A stretch of 64,000 nt of DNA from Arthrobacter sp. 31Y (GCF_000526335.1 NZ_JAFW01000001.1:1550001-1614000), one strand, 5' to 3'. Shown: positions 34,125 through 45,363, counted from the first letter of the stretch. Numbers and translations are program-made. Notes: a model not told the origin generated them from the letters alone.

Positions 34125-34558
34125 TTCAGCGAGCGGTGGCGAATGGCCACGTATCGCAGCCCGGCATCAACCGCGCTCAACGCAACAAGCCCGAGAAGCA
34201 CCGGAAGCGCATCGATCTCGAACCGGCCGATGGCCAGCACCAGCGAAGCGACCACAATAGCGACCAGGACATCCAGGAAGGCCCCGGCTCCGGCTTGGCG
34301 CATCCACTGCAACTCCACGCTCTGCTCACCATGGGCATCGCGGGTGACGGTGTGGTTGGAAACGAAGACCTTGCCGCCCAGCGACATAGCGGGGTAGGCG
34401 GCGCACAGGGCGCCAATCGCTGCAGCGAGCCAGAAGTCATCCGGATTCGATGCTCCCACCGCAACGGAGACTGTAAGCGTCAGGATGACGCCGAGGATGA
34501 TCGCCAGGACGTAGTGGTGGGCCGGCGCGCGCCTTGATGTAAAGGAAGCTTTACTCAT
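34121..34558 (-). CDS. integral membrane protein paired with XRE regulator
   Basis: 145 residues from the ATG at 34558; the frame to 34564 would start with TTG. About four hydrophobic segments (about 20-40, 42-60, 90-110, 112-130) with little loop. I do not recognise a function. First gene of a two-gene operon with the XRE regulator and preceded by two operators, so the pair is probably autoregulated. Confidence 0.8.
   Translation of the reverse strand: MSKASFTSRRAPAHHYVLAIILGVILTLTVSVAVGASNPDDFWLAAAIGALCAAYPAMSLGGKVFVSNHTVTRDAHGEQSVELQWMRQAGAGAFLDVLVAIVVASLVLAIGRFEIDALPVLLGLVALSAVDAGLRYVAIRHRSLK
34539..34554. promoter_or_regulatory. XRE operator copy 1 (inside the 5' end of the membrane gene)
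   Basis: GTAAAG-GAAG-CTTTAC, the same GTAAAG-N4-CTTTAC motif as the promoter copy, lying within the first codons of the membrane-protein gene. The two centres are 27 bp apart. Confidence 0.65.
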
Positions 34559-34560
34559 GC

Positions 34561-34586
34561 TCAAAGTAAAGCACCCTTTACTTTGA
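34561..34586. promoter_or_regulatory. XRE operator copy 2 (promoter)
   Basis: TCAAAGTAAAG and CTTTACTTTGA form a perfect 11-bp inverted repeat around CACC, two bases upstream of the membrane-gene ATG. The inner part is GTAAAG-N4-CTTTAC. Confidence 0.75.
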
Positions 34587-34634
34587 CGGGCAATGCTTCA
34601 TGCGTAGTTTCCACGCTGGGGCTAGCGTTAAGGG

Positions 34635-35207
34635 ATGACCGCTGAGTACAGGTACGACGTCGAGGTACTGCACCTTTTGGTGTCACCGTCCCACGCCTAT
34701 TTTGGTCGCGCCAGGGAAGGAGCGGCAGACGTTCCCACTGCTGACGCCGAGCAGGCTGAATTGGTGACGGGCAAAGGCATTGTTGGCGATAGGTTCTTCG
34801 GCAAGGCCGCACACATGGACGCCGCCGTGACGCTGTTTGCGATGGAAGCCCTCGAATCCATCGCGGCCGATCTGGGGGCCGGGCCCTTCGATCCGCTGCT
34901 GACCCGGCGGAACGTCATCCTTCGGGGAGTAGAGCTGGCTCCCTTGCTGGGGCATGAGTTCACTCTTGAATCGGGCGGAGATGAGGTGCGTCTGAAGGCA
35001 GGACGCCCTGCCCACCCCTGCGCCTGGATGGACCAGATGCTCGCCCCGGGCGCGCACAAAGCGATGCGGGGGCGGGGTGGCGTCCGGTGCCAGGTGGTTG
35101 CCGGTGGCTCGCTGCATCGCGGGCCGGCGGTGTTGGTCAGTCCGGTAGCACTCGATCCTGCCAAGGCCGGCGAAGCCAACGTACTGCGGCCGTCGCGGTT
35201 GCCCTAG
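34635..35207 (+). CDS. MOSC domain protein
   Basis: 190 residues forming a stand-alone MOSC (molybdenum-cofactor sulfurase C-terminal) domain. ILRGVELAPLLGHEFTLE and HPCAWMDQMLAPGAHKAMRGRGGVRCQVVAGG match the family. MOSC proteins handle sulfur or reduced N-hydroxylated substrates using molybdenum cofactor. The ATG lies in a promoter region shared with the XRE pair. No Moco biosynthesis gene is near. Confidence 0.88.
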   Translation: MTAEYRYDVEVLHLLVSPSHAYFGRAREGAADVPTADAEQAELVTGKGIVGDRFFGKAAHMDAAVTLFAMEALESIAADLGAGPFDPLLTRRNVILRGVELAPLLGHEFTLESGGDEVRLKAGRPAHPCAWMDQMLAPGAHKAMRGRGGVRCQVVAGGSLHRGPAVLVSPVALDPAKAGEANVLRPSRLP

Positions 35208-35217
35208 CTTCGGTTGC

Positions 35218-35245
35218 CTCCTGACCTTCTTTGCGGCGTCAGGAG
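35218..35245. terminator. weak hairpin after the MOSC gene
   Basis: CTCCTGAC (35218-35225) pairs with GTCAGGAG (35238-35245), 10 bp after the MOSC stop and ahead of the convergent tRNA nucleotidyltransferase-like gene. Confidence 0.5.
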
Positions 35246-35298
35246 TCCGAATTCAACCTCCACCGGTTGGAAACCGGCTGCCTGGTCGGCAAACAAGG

Positions 35299-36759
35299 TC
35301 AGGAAGCAGCACCCGTTGCCTTCTTCACCTTCTCCGCGGCCTGAAACTCGTCCAACCGCCGCACTGCCTCGGTTACAACCGCGTCCCGATTGGCATGAAG
35401 CCACGCCGCCGCACCTTCCTCGTCAATGAACAGGCCGTCGTCCTGCGCGTCTCGACTCTGCTCAATCACAAACTGCCACAACCGTCCGCGCGGGATATCT
35501 GTCGCAGCCAACGCGGAGCCTTTCAGCAAAGTGGTGCCCACAACGGGCTCCTTCGCCAGCCGTTCGGCCTTCGCGAGCCAGGTGGGCAGGTGATTGACAC
35601 CCTGACGTGCGCCGACTCCGCGGCCTGCTTTGTCGGCTTCCACCAGGCGCGCCCACTCCTCGAGTGAAGGTCCGCCGTTGGCGTGATCCAAGCGTCGAAT
35701 CAGCCTGCGGACTGCGGAGTCACTGATGGTTCCCTGGTGTCCTTCAGGCGAGTGGCACATGTGCTCCCGAATCAGCGGCAGGATCTTGTTTTCGTATTGC
35801 CCTGGCGCTCCGATCCGGCGCAGGAAAGTCCGCGCAGGTTCAACCCCTGTGATGTTGTGTCCGTTGGACGTGATCCTGCCGTTGGCATCAATGACGGTGG
35901 ATGCCGGTTTGCCGAGGTCGTGGGTGATGGCGGCCAAAACCAAGGTTGCCGTTTCATGCGCATCCAGCTGATCGCGCCGAGCGATGCGGGCTGCTTGGTC
36001 GCCGGCCAATCCGAGGTGGATGTGCACGTCGCCCTCGGGGTGCCATTCTGGATCCTGCGGCACTCCGCGGGTGGCGGCCACCTCGGGAAAATGTTCCTCC
36101 CAGCCGGAAACGCGCAGGGTCTCCAACGCCTTGGAGATGAAAGTGCCCTTCGAGGCCAGCTTGTAAAACTCGCCCCAGATCCGCGCTCTGGGCAGGTCGG
36201 CAAAAGCGGGCGCCAGGCTGCGGCACAGCTGCGCTGTCTCCGGGACCAGTTCGAACCCAAAGCGACCGCTGAACTGCATGGCCCGCAGCACTCTCAGCGG
36301 GTCATCTCCGAACGCCGTGCTGGTGTGGCGCAGCAGGCCCGCGGCCAGATCACGTTGTCCCCCAAACGGGTCCACAACTTCGCCGCTCCTGTCATCCCAG
36401 CCCATGGCATTAATGGTGAAGTCCCGGCGGGCAAATGCCTCGGTCTCGGATTCCTGGCGAGGCAGCGAGACATCGAAGACTTGGCCACCCACCGTCGCGG
36501 AGACGATACCGAAGTGCTGCCCCACTTCCATGACGTGACCAGGCAACGCTGCGGACACCTGTGCAGTGGTCAACCCATAGACCTCAATGTCGATGTCCTT
36601 GGAATCCACGGCAATGCCGCCGGCACGGGAGAGCAGCGCGTCCCGAACGGATCCTCCAACGATGAGGGGACGTCCACCCACAGCACGCAGAGAGTCGAGA
36701 ATCCGCCGGGCTTCGGGGGTGAGGTTGATGAGGTCCGGGACATTCGTGATGGTCTTCAA
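35299..36759 (-). CDS. CCA tRNA nucleotidyltransferase / poly(A) polymerase family, with HD domain
   Basis: 486 residues. Pol-beta-type head with VGGSVRDALLS, catalytic DIDIEVYG, RRDFTINAMGWD, then the RNA-binding region (DPLRVLRAMQF). An HD phosphohydrolase-like domain follows (about 245-400; ITHDLGKP). The layout is like Cca-type enzymes that add CCA to tRNA and carry an HD domain. The main actinobacterial CCA enzyme usually lies near the origin, so this may be a paralogue with another role. Confidence 0.85.
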   Translation of the reverse strand: MKTITNVPDLINLTPEARRILDSLRAVGGRPLIVGGSVRDALLSRAGGIAVDSKDIDIEVYGLTTAQVSAALPGHVMEVGQHFGIVSATVGGQVFDVSLPRQESETEAFARRDFTINAMGWDDRSGEVVDPFGGQRDLAAGLLRHTSTAFGDDPLRVLRAMQFSGRFGFELVPETAQLCRSLAPAFADLPRARIWGEFYKLASKGTFISKALETLRVSGWEEHFPEVAATRGVPQDPEWHPEGDVHIHLGLAGDQAARIARRDQLDAHETATLVLAAITHDLGKPASTVIDANGRITSNGHNITGVEPARTFLRRIGAPGQYENKILPLIREHMCHSPEGHQGTISDSAVRRLIRRLDHANGGPSLEEWARLVEADKAGRGVGARQGVNHLPTWLAKAERLAKEPVVGTTLLKGSALAATDIPRGRLWQFVIEQSRDAQDDGLFIDEEGAAAWLHANRDAVVTEAVRRLDEFQAAEKVKKATGAAS

Positions 36760-36911
36760 GTCCTAACAACTCACAGTGACGGAAGGCGTCGAGGCTCGAT
36801 GCCGCAGCTTCCAGCCCATCTTCGGATCTTCAGCACCCCAAAATCAACCTACCGTCGTTGGAGTCCGACCCGCCGGCGTCGAAAGCTGGGCCAGAAGCGA
36901 CAGGCCAGACC

Positions 36912-38879
36912 TCACACCTCAGCCGCCGGCGCCGCGAACTGGGCCTCGTACAGCCGCGAGTACGCCCCGCCCGCGGCAAGCAGCTCCGAGTGTGTCCCCT
37001 GCTCCACGATCTGCCCGGCTTCCATCACCAGAATGAGATCGGCGTCCCGGATGGTGGAGAGCCGGTGGGCGATCACGAAGCTTGTCCGGTCCGAGCGCAG
37101 GGCATTCATGGCTTTCTGAACCAACACCTCGGTCCTGGTATCCACGGAGCTGGTGGCTTCATCCAGGATCAGCACCGAGGGCCGGGAAAGGAAGGCGCGG
37201 GCAATGGTGAGCAGCTGCTTCTCACCCGCGGAAACATTGCCGCCTTCGTCGTCCAGCAAGGTGTCATATCCCTCGGGCAAGGACCGAACAAAGCGATCCA
37301 CGTAAGTGGCCTGCGCAGCCTCATGTATTTCAGATTCCGAGGCAGTGGGCCGACCGTACGCAATGTTGTCCCGGATCGTCCCGCCGAACAGCCAGGTGTC
37401 CTGAAGGACCATCCCCATGCGCGAGCGAAGTTCCTGCCGCGAGAGCGAGGCGATGTCCACGCCGTCGAGCGTTATGCGCCCTGAGTCCAACTCGTAGAAC
37501 CGCATCATCAGGTTCACCAGAGTGGTCTTGCCAGCTCCCGTCGGCCCAACAATGGCGATGCTCTGCCCCGGCTCGGCAACCAAACTGAGGTCCGTGATGA
37601 GCGGCTTGTCCGGCGAGTACCGGAAGGACACGTTCTCGAACACGAGCCGCCCGCGGCCGGCACCTGCCTCGGAAGGTGCAGGCTCAATAGATTCTTCCTC
37701 CTCATCCAAGAGATCAAACACGCGCTCAGCCGAGGCAACTCCGGATTGCAGCATGTTGGCCATCGATCCGAGTTGGGCCAGTGGCATGGTGAATTGCCGC
37801 GAGTACTGAATGAAGGCTTGGACGTCACCCAATTGCATGGACCCGGAGGCCACCTGCAGGCCACCCACCACGGCGATTCCGACGTACACCAGGTTCCCGA
37901 TGAACGTCATTGCCGGCATGATCAGGCCACTCACGAACTGCGCCCCGAAGCTCGCCTGATACAACTCCGAGTTCTTGAGACGGAATTTCTCCTGCACCTC
38001 GTTCTGCCGCCCGAACACCTTCACCAGCGCATGCCCGGTGTACGTTTCCTCAATCTGGCCGTTGAGCTCACCGGTGTTCTTCCACTGCGCCACGAACAGT
38101 TTCTGCGAGCGCTTGGCGATCAGCAGCGTGGTTCCGAGCGTCAACGGAATGGTCACCAAGGCAATCAGGGCCAGCAGTGGCGAGAGCAGGAACATCATCA
38201 CCAGCACACCCAACACTGTCAGCAACGAGGAGACCACCTGGCTGATGGACTGCTGGAGACTTTGGGAGATGTTGTCCACGTCATTGGTCACGCGGCTTAG
38301 CAGCTCGCCGCGCTGGATGGAGTCGAAGTAGCGCAGGGGCAGGCGGTGGATTGTTGCTTCGATCCGCTCGCGGAGGCGGTACACGGTCCGCTGCACGACG
38401 CCGTTGAGCACGTACGCCTGCATCCAGCCGAACGCTGAGGCCAGGACGTACAGCGCCAGCGCCCACAGCAGCACCGAGGACAGCGCACCAAAGTCGATTC
38501 CGACGCCGGGAGTGAGGGTCATGGCGCTCAACATGTCGGCCTTGCTGTCGTCACCAGAAGCGCGCAAGCCCGCGATCACGTCGGCTTTGGAGGCGCCGGC
38601 GGGAAGCTGTTTTGAGACGACGCCGGCGAAGATCAGGTTGGTGCCTTCGCCCAGCAGCCTCGGACCAATGACAGACAGGGCAACACTGGCCACGGCAAAG
38701 ATGAGCACCAAGGTCAGCCAGAACCGTTCCGGCCGCAAGGTTCCCAACAACCGCCGGGCTGAGGCACTGAAGTTCGATGCTTTCTCAGCCGGAATGTTCA
38801 TCCCGGCGAAGGGCCCTCCGCGGCCCGGTCCCATGGCTGGCCGTTGAGGACCGCGTGGCCCGGCTGATACGGCGCTCAT
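36912..38879 (-). CDS. ABC exporter half-transporter (permease-ATPase), subunit 2
   Basis: 655 residues. Six-helix exporter membrane domain (about 50-370), then an ATPase with Walker A GPTGAGKTTLVN, a degenerate signature NVSAGEKQ and Walker B LILDEATSSVD with the catalytic Glu. A long Gly/Pro-rich N-terminus precedes helix 1. The ATG overlaps the stop of the partner gene (ATGA). Together they form a heterodimeric multidrug-like exporter. Confidence 0.93.
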   Translation of the reverse strand: MSAVSAGPRGPQRPAMGPGRGGPFAGMNIPAEKASNFSASARRLLGTLRPERFWLTLVLIFAVASVALSVIGPRLLGEGTNLIFAGVVSKQLPAGASKADVIAGLRASGDDSKADMLSAMTLTPGVGIDFGALSSVLLWALALYVLASAFGWMQAYVLNGVVQRTVYRLRERIEATIHRLPLRYFDSIQRGELLSRVTNDVDNISQSLQQSISQVVSSLLTVLGVLVMMFLLSPLLALIALVTIPLTLGTTLLIAKRSQKLFVAQWKNTGELNGQIEETYTGHALVKVFGRQNEVQEKFRLKNSELYQASFGAQFVSGLIMPAMTFIGNLVYVGIAVVGGLQVASGSMQLGDVQAFIQYSRQFTMPLAQLGSMANMLQSGVASAERVFDLLDEEEESIEPAPSEAGAGRGRLVFENVSFRYSPDKPLITDLSLVAEPGQSIAIVGPTGAGKTTLVNLMMRFYELDSGRITLDGVDIASLSRQELRSRMGMVLQDTWLFGGTIRDNIAYGRPTASESEIHEAAQATYVDRFVRSLPEGYDTLLDDEGGNVSAGEKQLLTIARAFLSRPSVLILDEATSSVDTRTEVLVQKAMNALRSDRTSFVIAHRLSTIRDADLILVMEAGQIVEQGTHSELLAAGGAYSRLYEAQFAAPAAEV

Positions 38880-40609
38880 GCTGCCTCCTCTGCCGCGAGC
38901 TGGGAGGACACGATTTCCCTGTAGGTTTCGGAGGTCTCCAGTAACTCATCGTGTGTTCCGCGCCCAACTATCCTGCCGTCGTCGAGCACCAAAATCTGGT
39001 CCGCATCCGCGATGCTGGAGACGCGTTGCGCCACGATCACCAGGGTGGCGCCGTTGGTGTGGCGTTTGAGAGCCTGCCGGAGCCGGGCATCGGTGGCGGT
39101 GTCCAAGGATGAGAAGGAGTCGTCAAAGATGTAGAGCTCCGGCTGTTTCACCAGTGCCCGGGCGATGGCGAGCCGTTGACGTTGACCGCCGGAAACGTTG
39201 GTGCCACCTTGCGAAATGACCGCATCCAGTCCGCCGTCCATTTCTTCCACAAAATCCCGGGCCTGGGCCACTGATAGTGCCTGCCACAGCTCGTCCTCGG
39301 TGGCGTCGGGCTTCCCGTAGTGGAGGTTGCTGCGGACCGTGCCGGAGAACAGGTAGGGCCGCTGCGGCACCAGGCCGATGTGGCCCCACAGCAGGTCCGG
39401 GTGCAGCTCACGAACGTCCACGCCGTCCATCCGAACTGACCCGGACGTGGCGTCGAACAACCGCGGCATGAGGTTCACGAGCGTGGTTTTGCCGGCGCCG
39501 GTGCTGCCGATGATCGCGGTGGTCTCCCCCGCACGGGCGGTGAAAGACAGCCCGCTCAGCACCGGTTGCTCGGCGCCCGGGTAGGCGAATCCGACGTCGC
39601 GCATTTCCAGCTCGCCGCGGCGGATACCGCCGGTGACAGGGTTCGACGGCGGCTGGACACTTGATGCGGTGTCCAGCACCTCGCCGATCCGGTCGGCGGA
39701 AACGGACGCGCGCGGGATCATCACGGCCATGAAGGTTGCCATCATGACGGACATGAGGATCTGCATCAGGTAGCTCAGGAATGCGATCAACGTGCCCACC
39801 TGCATGGAGCCGTCCTCAATCCTGAAGGACCCGAACCAGATCACCGCCACACTGGAAACGTTCATGACCAGCATGACCACGGGGAACATGAGCGCCATCA
39901 AACGGCCGGCCCGCAGCGCAACGTCGGTGACGTCGTCGTTCGCTTTTGCGAAACGGGCGGCCTCCATGTCCTCCCGGACGAAAGCCCGCACCACGCGGAT
40001 GCCGGTAAGTTGCTCGCGGAGGACCCTGTTGACGGCGTCGATCCGGACCTGCATCTTCCGGAAGAGCGGCACCATTCGCGTCACGATCAACCCGACTGCC
40101 ACCAGCAACACCGGCACGCACACTGCGATCAGCCAAGAGAGTTGCGCGTCCTGACGCACTGCCATAATCACCCCGCCGATGCTCAGCATGGGCGCTGCCA
40201 CCATGAGGGTGCAGGACATGAGGACCAGTTGCTGCACTTGTTGGACGTCGTTGGTGGATCGCGTGATCAAGGACGGCGCCCCGAACCGGGTGACTTCCTG
40301 CTCGGAGAACTCCCCCACCCTGCTGAAAATCGCGTCGCGAAGATCGCGGCCCATCCCCATGGCAGCCTTCGCGCCAAAGTACACGGCCACCACGGCACAC
40401 GCGATCTGCACCAAAGTGATGAGCAGCATGAGCCCGCCCATGCGCAGGATGTAGTCGGTATCCCCGGTGGCGACGCCGTCGTCGATAATGTCGGCGTTCA
40501 GCGTCGGAAGGTAGAGGGACGCAATGGATTGCGCCAACTGGAAAACGACAACGGCGATCAGCAGCCGCTGATGCGGCCGCAGAAACCGAACAAGAACCTT
40601 CCACAGCAT
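38876..40609 (-). CDS. ABC exporter half-transporter, subunit 1 (degenerate ATP site partner)
   Basis: 577 residues: a six-helix membrane domain and an ATPase. Walker A is GSTGAGKTTLVN and the signature NVSGGQRQ is canonical, but Walker B is YIFDDSFSSLD, with Asp in place of the catalytic Glu. The partner has the opposite pattern (canonical Glu, degenerate signature), the expected asymmetry of heterodimeric exporters such as TmrAB or BmrCD. First gene of the operon; divergent from the aldo/keto reductase. Confidence 0.93.
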   Translation of the reverse strand: MLWKVLVRFLRPHQRLLIAVVVFQLAQSIASLYLPTLNADIIDDGVATGDTDYILRMGGLMLLITLVQIACAVVAVYFGAKAAMGMGRDLRDAIFSRVGEFSEQEVTRFGAPSLITRSTNDVQQVQQLVLMSCTLMVAAPMLSIGGVIMAVRQDAQLSWLIAVCVPVLLVAVGLIVTRMVPLFRKMQVRIDAVNRVLREQLTGIRVVRAFVREDMEAARFAKANDDVTDVALRAGRLMALMFPVVMLVMNVSSVAVIWFGSFRIEDGSMQVGTLIAFLSYLMQILMSVMMATFMAVMIPRASVSADRIGEVLDTASSVQPPSNPVTGGIRRGELEMRDVGFAYPGAEQPVLSGLSFTARAGETTAIIGSTGAGKTTLVNLMPRLFDATSGSVRMDGVDVRELHPDLLWGHIGLVPQRPYLFSGTVRSNLHYGKPDATEDELWQALSVAQARDFVEEMDGGLDAVISQGGTNVSGGQRQRLAIARALVKQPELYIFDDSFSSLDTATDARLRQALKRHTNGATLVIVAQRVSSIADADQILVLDDGRIVGRGTHDELLETSETYREIVSSQLAAEEAA

Positions 40610-40692
40610 GGGAACTCCAAGCAGAAATCGCGTGAACCGAAGGCCAGTTTACGTCTGGTTGCTGCGGGCAACTAGAGGGAAGTGAGGGGTAA

Positions 40693-41769
<1,077 letters not shown>

Positions 41770-41839
41770 GTCCATGCCGGCGTCGCCCCCAAACAGTAGG
41801 CTGGAATCGTTCGTGTTGAACCGCATCGAAGGGACTTGA

Positions 41840-42679
<840 letters not shown>

Positions 42680-42684
42680 AGCCC

Positions 42685-42751
42685 GGGAGTTTTTGTACAG
42701 CAGATGACCTTTAGAAGGCGTTTTAGGGGCATTTGCTGTACAAAAACTCCC
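42685..42751. repeat. 67-bp inverted repeat between convergent genes
   Basis: An 18-bp perfect repeat (42685-42702 with 42734-42751) surrounds a 31-base loop. It probably terminates both genes, but the long loop and TTGCTGT edge resemble the intergenic elements at 50.2 and 50.8 kb. Confidence 0.7.
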
Positions 42752-44274
42752 TACTTCTTGAGGCGAAGCTTCCGCACCTTCTTGCCGTTCCGCAGGTACT
42801 TTTCCAGCGTTGCCTCAGCGGCGGTGCTTTCCATGGCATGGAGCACTCCATACGTGAAAGCGCCGTTGCTGATGCCTGGCGCGGAACCCAGCTTCAGCAG
42901 TTCCGCGCGGGCCATGACGCTGTCCTGGTGGTCGCCGAGGATGGATTGAACCCTGTGGGCCGCGTTGCCCAGCTTCACCGCACTTTTGCCGTGGACGGCT
43001 TCAGCGGCGGCGGCGGCAAAGCGCAGCTTTTTGGCAGCCTTCCGGACTTCGTGGAAGGCCTTATCGCGTTGAGGCCCGACGCCGGCACCCACCGCTGCGT
43101 CGTGCCGTTGGCGGAGCCTTTTGCTGGCCTTGTTGACGAGCTTTGCCGTAGTTTTCTTCGCCGGCGCGGACCCCTTTGTCGTCAGCGGGGGATGCTCCAG
43201 GAAGGCTTCCAGATTGTCCAGCAACGTGAAGTAGCGGGGGCTGTTCAACCGGTTCCTCAAGGCAGACATCGCATTGTTGGCTCTGGAGGCCATGCGTTCT
43301 TCAAGCTCGTCCCCGAGCTGACCGAGAACCAGTTTCCCCGGTAGTTCATCGAGGCCGACTTTCAGGCGTTCGTGCAAGACTTCCACATCGCGGTACCGGC
43401 CAAGTGTTCCTGCGAGCGATTTAAGCTCCCGCTCCAGATCCTTCACAGGTGTCGGCTCGAAGAGCGGACTGTAGCCATGCAATACGGCCCGGATCCGGCG
43501 TATCTGGGACCTCATTTGATGGACAGAATCGTCACGGGCAAGGCGGACATGGGAGTCCTGGAGGAGCATCTCGGCCACTTGTTCGTCTAAATAATTGAGC
43601 ACAGGAACCGTTGCTGGGACCTTGCCACTGGGCTCTTCACGTTGCGTCCGCTGTGGCGCGGGCCATGAGTCGCCCAAGGCGGTGGCCAGCTTGGACGTGC
43701 GCTTGCTTGGCTTTGCTCCAGCATCGGAGAGTTGCTTCGTGAGTGTGCTCAGCATGGTGTCGTCTGCGTCATCGGAGGGAGCCAGCTCCACCTCCCACTC
43801 CCGCCATTGCAGCTCGCGCGGTTCGCCGAGCATCGACTGGGCGCGAACGTGATCGTCCACGAAATCGGCCACCCGGTGACCGCCACTGCCATATAGGGCG
43901 TAGCTGGTACGTTCCGTATTCAGCGTTGCGATGGCGGCCACTGCATGGCCGCGGGTGTAGGCCAGCACGCGGTCAAGGAGTTCACCAGGGACGGTGTCTG
44001 CGTTGCCCAGGGGTGAATGGATCTCTGTTCTCTTGCCGGGGCCAAGCGGGAGCTTCAGATGCCAACCGGCGTCGGGTCCGCCGGTGCGGCGGCGCAGCGT
44101 CATTCCTCGGGCAGCGAGAGCCAGGTGCCGCGTATCAAAGTAGATGGCTTCCAAGGCGTGGATTGCCGGTTCACCCACTTTTTCGATTCCAACCAACTCA
44201 TTCAGGGCGGGCAGAGGAGTGGACGCATCGGCGTCGAATTTCTGTTCAACTTCCACATTGCCTGTGGTTGCCAT
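42751..44274 (-). CDS. CYTH and CHAD domain protein
   Basis: 507 residues. An N-terminal CYTH (triphosphate tunnel) domain (about 5-200) with the ExExK-like pattern VEVEQKFDAD; then a CHAD domain of His-rich helices (about 225-500; DDSVHQMRSQIRRIRAVL, HEVRKAAKKLRFAAAAAEAV). CHAD domains bind inorganic polyphosphate and CYTH domains hydrolyse triphosphate compounds. It starts with ATG at 44274. Confidence 0.93.
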   Translation of the reverse strand: MATTGNVEVEQKFDADASTPLPALNELVGIEKVGEPAIHALEAIYFDTRHLALAARGMTLRRRTGGPDAGWHLKLPLGPGKRTEIHSPLGNADTVPGELLDRVLAYTRGHAVAAIATLNTERTSYALYGSGGHRVADFVDDHVRAQSMLGEPRELQWREWEVELAPSDDADDTMLSTLTKQLSDAGAKPSKRTSKLATALGDSWPAPQRTQREEPSGKVPATVPVLNYLDEQVAEMLLQDSHVRLARDDSVHQMRSQIRRIRAVLHGYSPLFEPTPVKDLERELKSLAGTLGRYRDVEVLHERLKVGLDELPGKLVLGQLGDELEERMASRANNAMSALRNRLNSPRYFTLLDNLEAFLEHPPLTTKGSAPAKKTTAKLVNKASKRLRQRHDAAVGAGVGPQRDKAFHEVRKAAKKLRFAAAAAEAVHGKSAVKLGNAAHRVQSILGDHQDSVMARAELLKLGSAPGISNGAFTYGVLHAMESTAAEATLEKYLRNGKKVRKLRLKK

Positions 44275-44304
44275 GACTGCGGAACTCCTGTCTTTTGGGA
44301 TGCC

Positions 44305-44339
44305 ACGAGGGCCGGCCCGTTGTAGTGGCCGGCCCTCGT
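44305..44339 (-). terminator. terminator of the SRPBCC gene
   Basis: 13-bp perfect GC-rich stem (44305-44317 with 44327-44339), lying between the SRPBCC stop (44392) and the CYTH-CHAD start. Confidence 0.75.
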
Positions 44340-44391
44340 CGGAGCGATCTATTGGTGCTGTATCCAGTCTGAGCCAGTTGGAAGCCTGGCG

Positions 44392-44895
44392 CTAGAGACC
44401 CGGATGGCGACTGCCAAGAGTGCCACCCGTGTCATCCACATCTCCCCCGGACACTGTGCCACGCCAAGCACCGGTTTCATGCCCTTGGGCTTCGATGAAC
44501 TTCTTGAACTTGTCCAGATCCGCACCAACGCGCAGACTGTCCACTCCAAGGGCCGAGCCCGCCTTTTCTGCGAGACCATCCGGCTCCCAGACGATCTCCA
44601 CGTTCACCCGCGTCCGGCCGGCGTCGAGGGGCTCGAAGCTCACAGTGCCGCCGTTGCGGGGACCATCCACGCTGGCCCAACTCACCAGGGAGTCCGGGAC
44701 CTGCTCGATGATCTGCGCGTTGTATTCGCGCTTCACTCCGCCCACATTGGTTGAAAAGTGCAGGCCCGTTTCGTCGATTTGTTCTACGGACTCCACCCCA
44801 TTCATGAACTGGGGGAATGCCTCGAATTGCGTCCACTGGTTGTAGGCGACAGTTACGGGGACATCTACTTCGATTGACTTATTGACCGTAGCCAT
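44392..44895 (-). CDS. SRPBCC (polyketide cyclase/coenzyme Q10-like) protein
   Basis: 167 residues with the START-like fold: MATVNKSIEVDVPVTVAYNQWTQFEAFPQFMNGVESVEQIDETG, then VNVEIVWEPDG and a C-terminal helix. This group, common in high-GC bacteria, binds hydrophobic ligands; its real function is unknown. The C-terminal 25 residues (GAWRGTVSGGDVDDTGG...) are disordered. It is the first of a run of minus-strand small genes. Confidence 0.88.
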   Translation of the reverse strand: MATVNKSIEVDVPVTVAYNQWTQFEAFPQFMNGVESVEQIDETGLHFSTNVGGVKREYNAQIIEQVPDSLVSWASVDGPRNGGTVSFEPLDAGRTRVNVEIVWEPDGLAEKAGSALGVDSLRVGADLDKFKKFIEAQGHETGAWRGTVSGGDVDDTGGTLGSRHPGL

Positions 44896-45009
44896 AGGGT
44901 TGCTCCTTCGATTTCGCCGCGGGTGCTCATGCTGTACTGCTGGTGGCGCGCCAGCCAGCTGGCTGCTTAACCAGTGGCGCGCCTGTCTAGAGCGCGCCAG
45001 CCAAAGCTC

Positions 45010-45363
45010 TTAGCCGGCGTCGAAACTTTCGTCGTCATCGTCGTTGGGAGACTCTTCCTGGGGAAGGTCGTTGCCGCTGCCGTCCGGCAGGCTGTCGTCG
45101 TTGCCGTCTGGCACGGAGGACTGCTCGGCGTGGGCTTGCTCTTCGGTTCCGCCGAATCGGCCGGCACCGGGCTCGCCTGCACTGTCTGAATCCTCCGGAT
45201 TCAGGTGGCTGAGGTTTGGCGCGCCAGTTCCCTCTCCGAGGGAAGCCTCCTCGATGTCCTCTTCAACGCGCGGTTGCGCCTGGCCTCCGCCGGCTTCCTG
45301 CTCCGCGGTAGGAGTGCCGTAGCCTCCCACTTCCTCTTCCGGCGTGGCGTTCTGCTTGTCCAT
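45010..45363 (-). CDS. 117-residue acidic disordered protein
   Basis: From the ATG at 45363, preceded by AAAGGACAG; a frame to 45408 also exists. The sequence is rich in Glu, Asp, Gly, Pro and Ser, with no hydrophobic stretch. It ends in an Asp/Glu run (SPNDDDDESFDAG). It is probably an intrinsically disordered stress- or desiccation-type protein. A 21-bp motif shared with the small gene at 26064 lies 88 bp upstream. Confidence 0.7.
   Translation of the reverse strand: MDKQNATPEEEVGGYGTPTAEQEAGGGQAQPRVEEDIEEASLGEGTGAPNLSHLNPEDSDSAGEPGAGRFGGTEEQAHAEQSSVPDGNDDSLPDGSGNDLPQEESPNDDDDESFDAG

Noticed and set aside
33933..34558. Toxin-antitoxin pair (XRE plus partner)
   Set aside because: The partner is a four-helix membrane protein, not a known toxin family; the pair looks like the common regulator/membrane-protein unit.
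35683..37119. 478-residue plus-strand frame opposite the tRNA nucleotidyltransferase-like gene
   Set aside because: It crosses two real minus-strand genes and an intergenic region and shows no domain.
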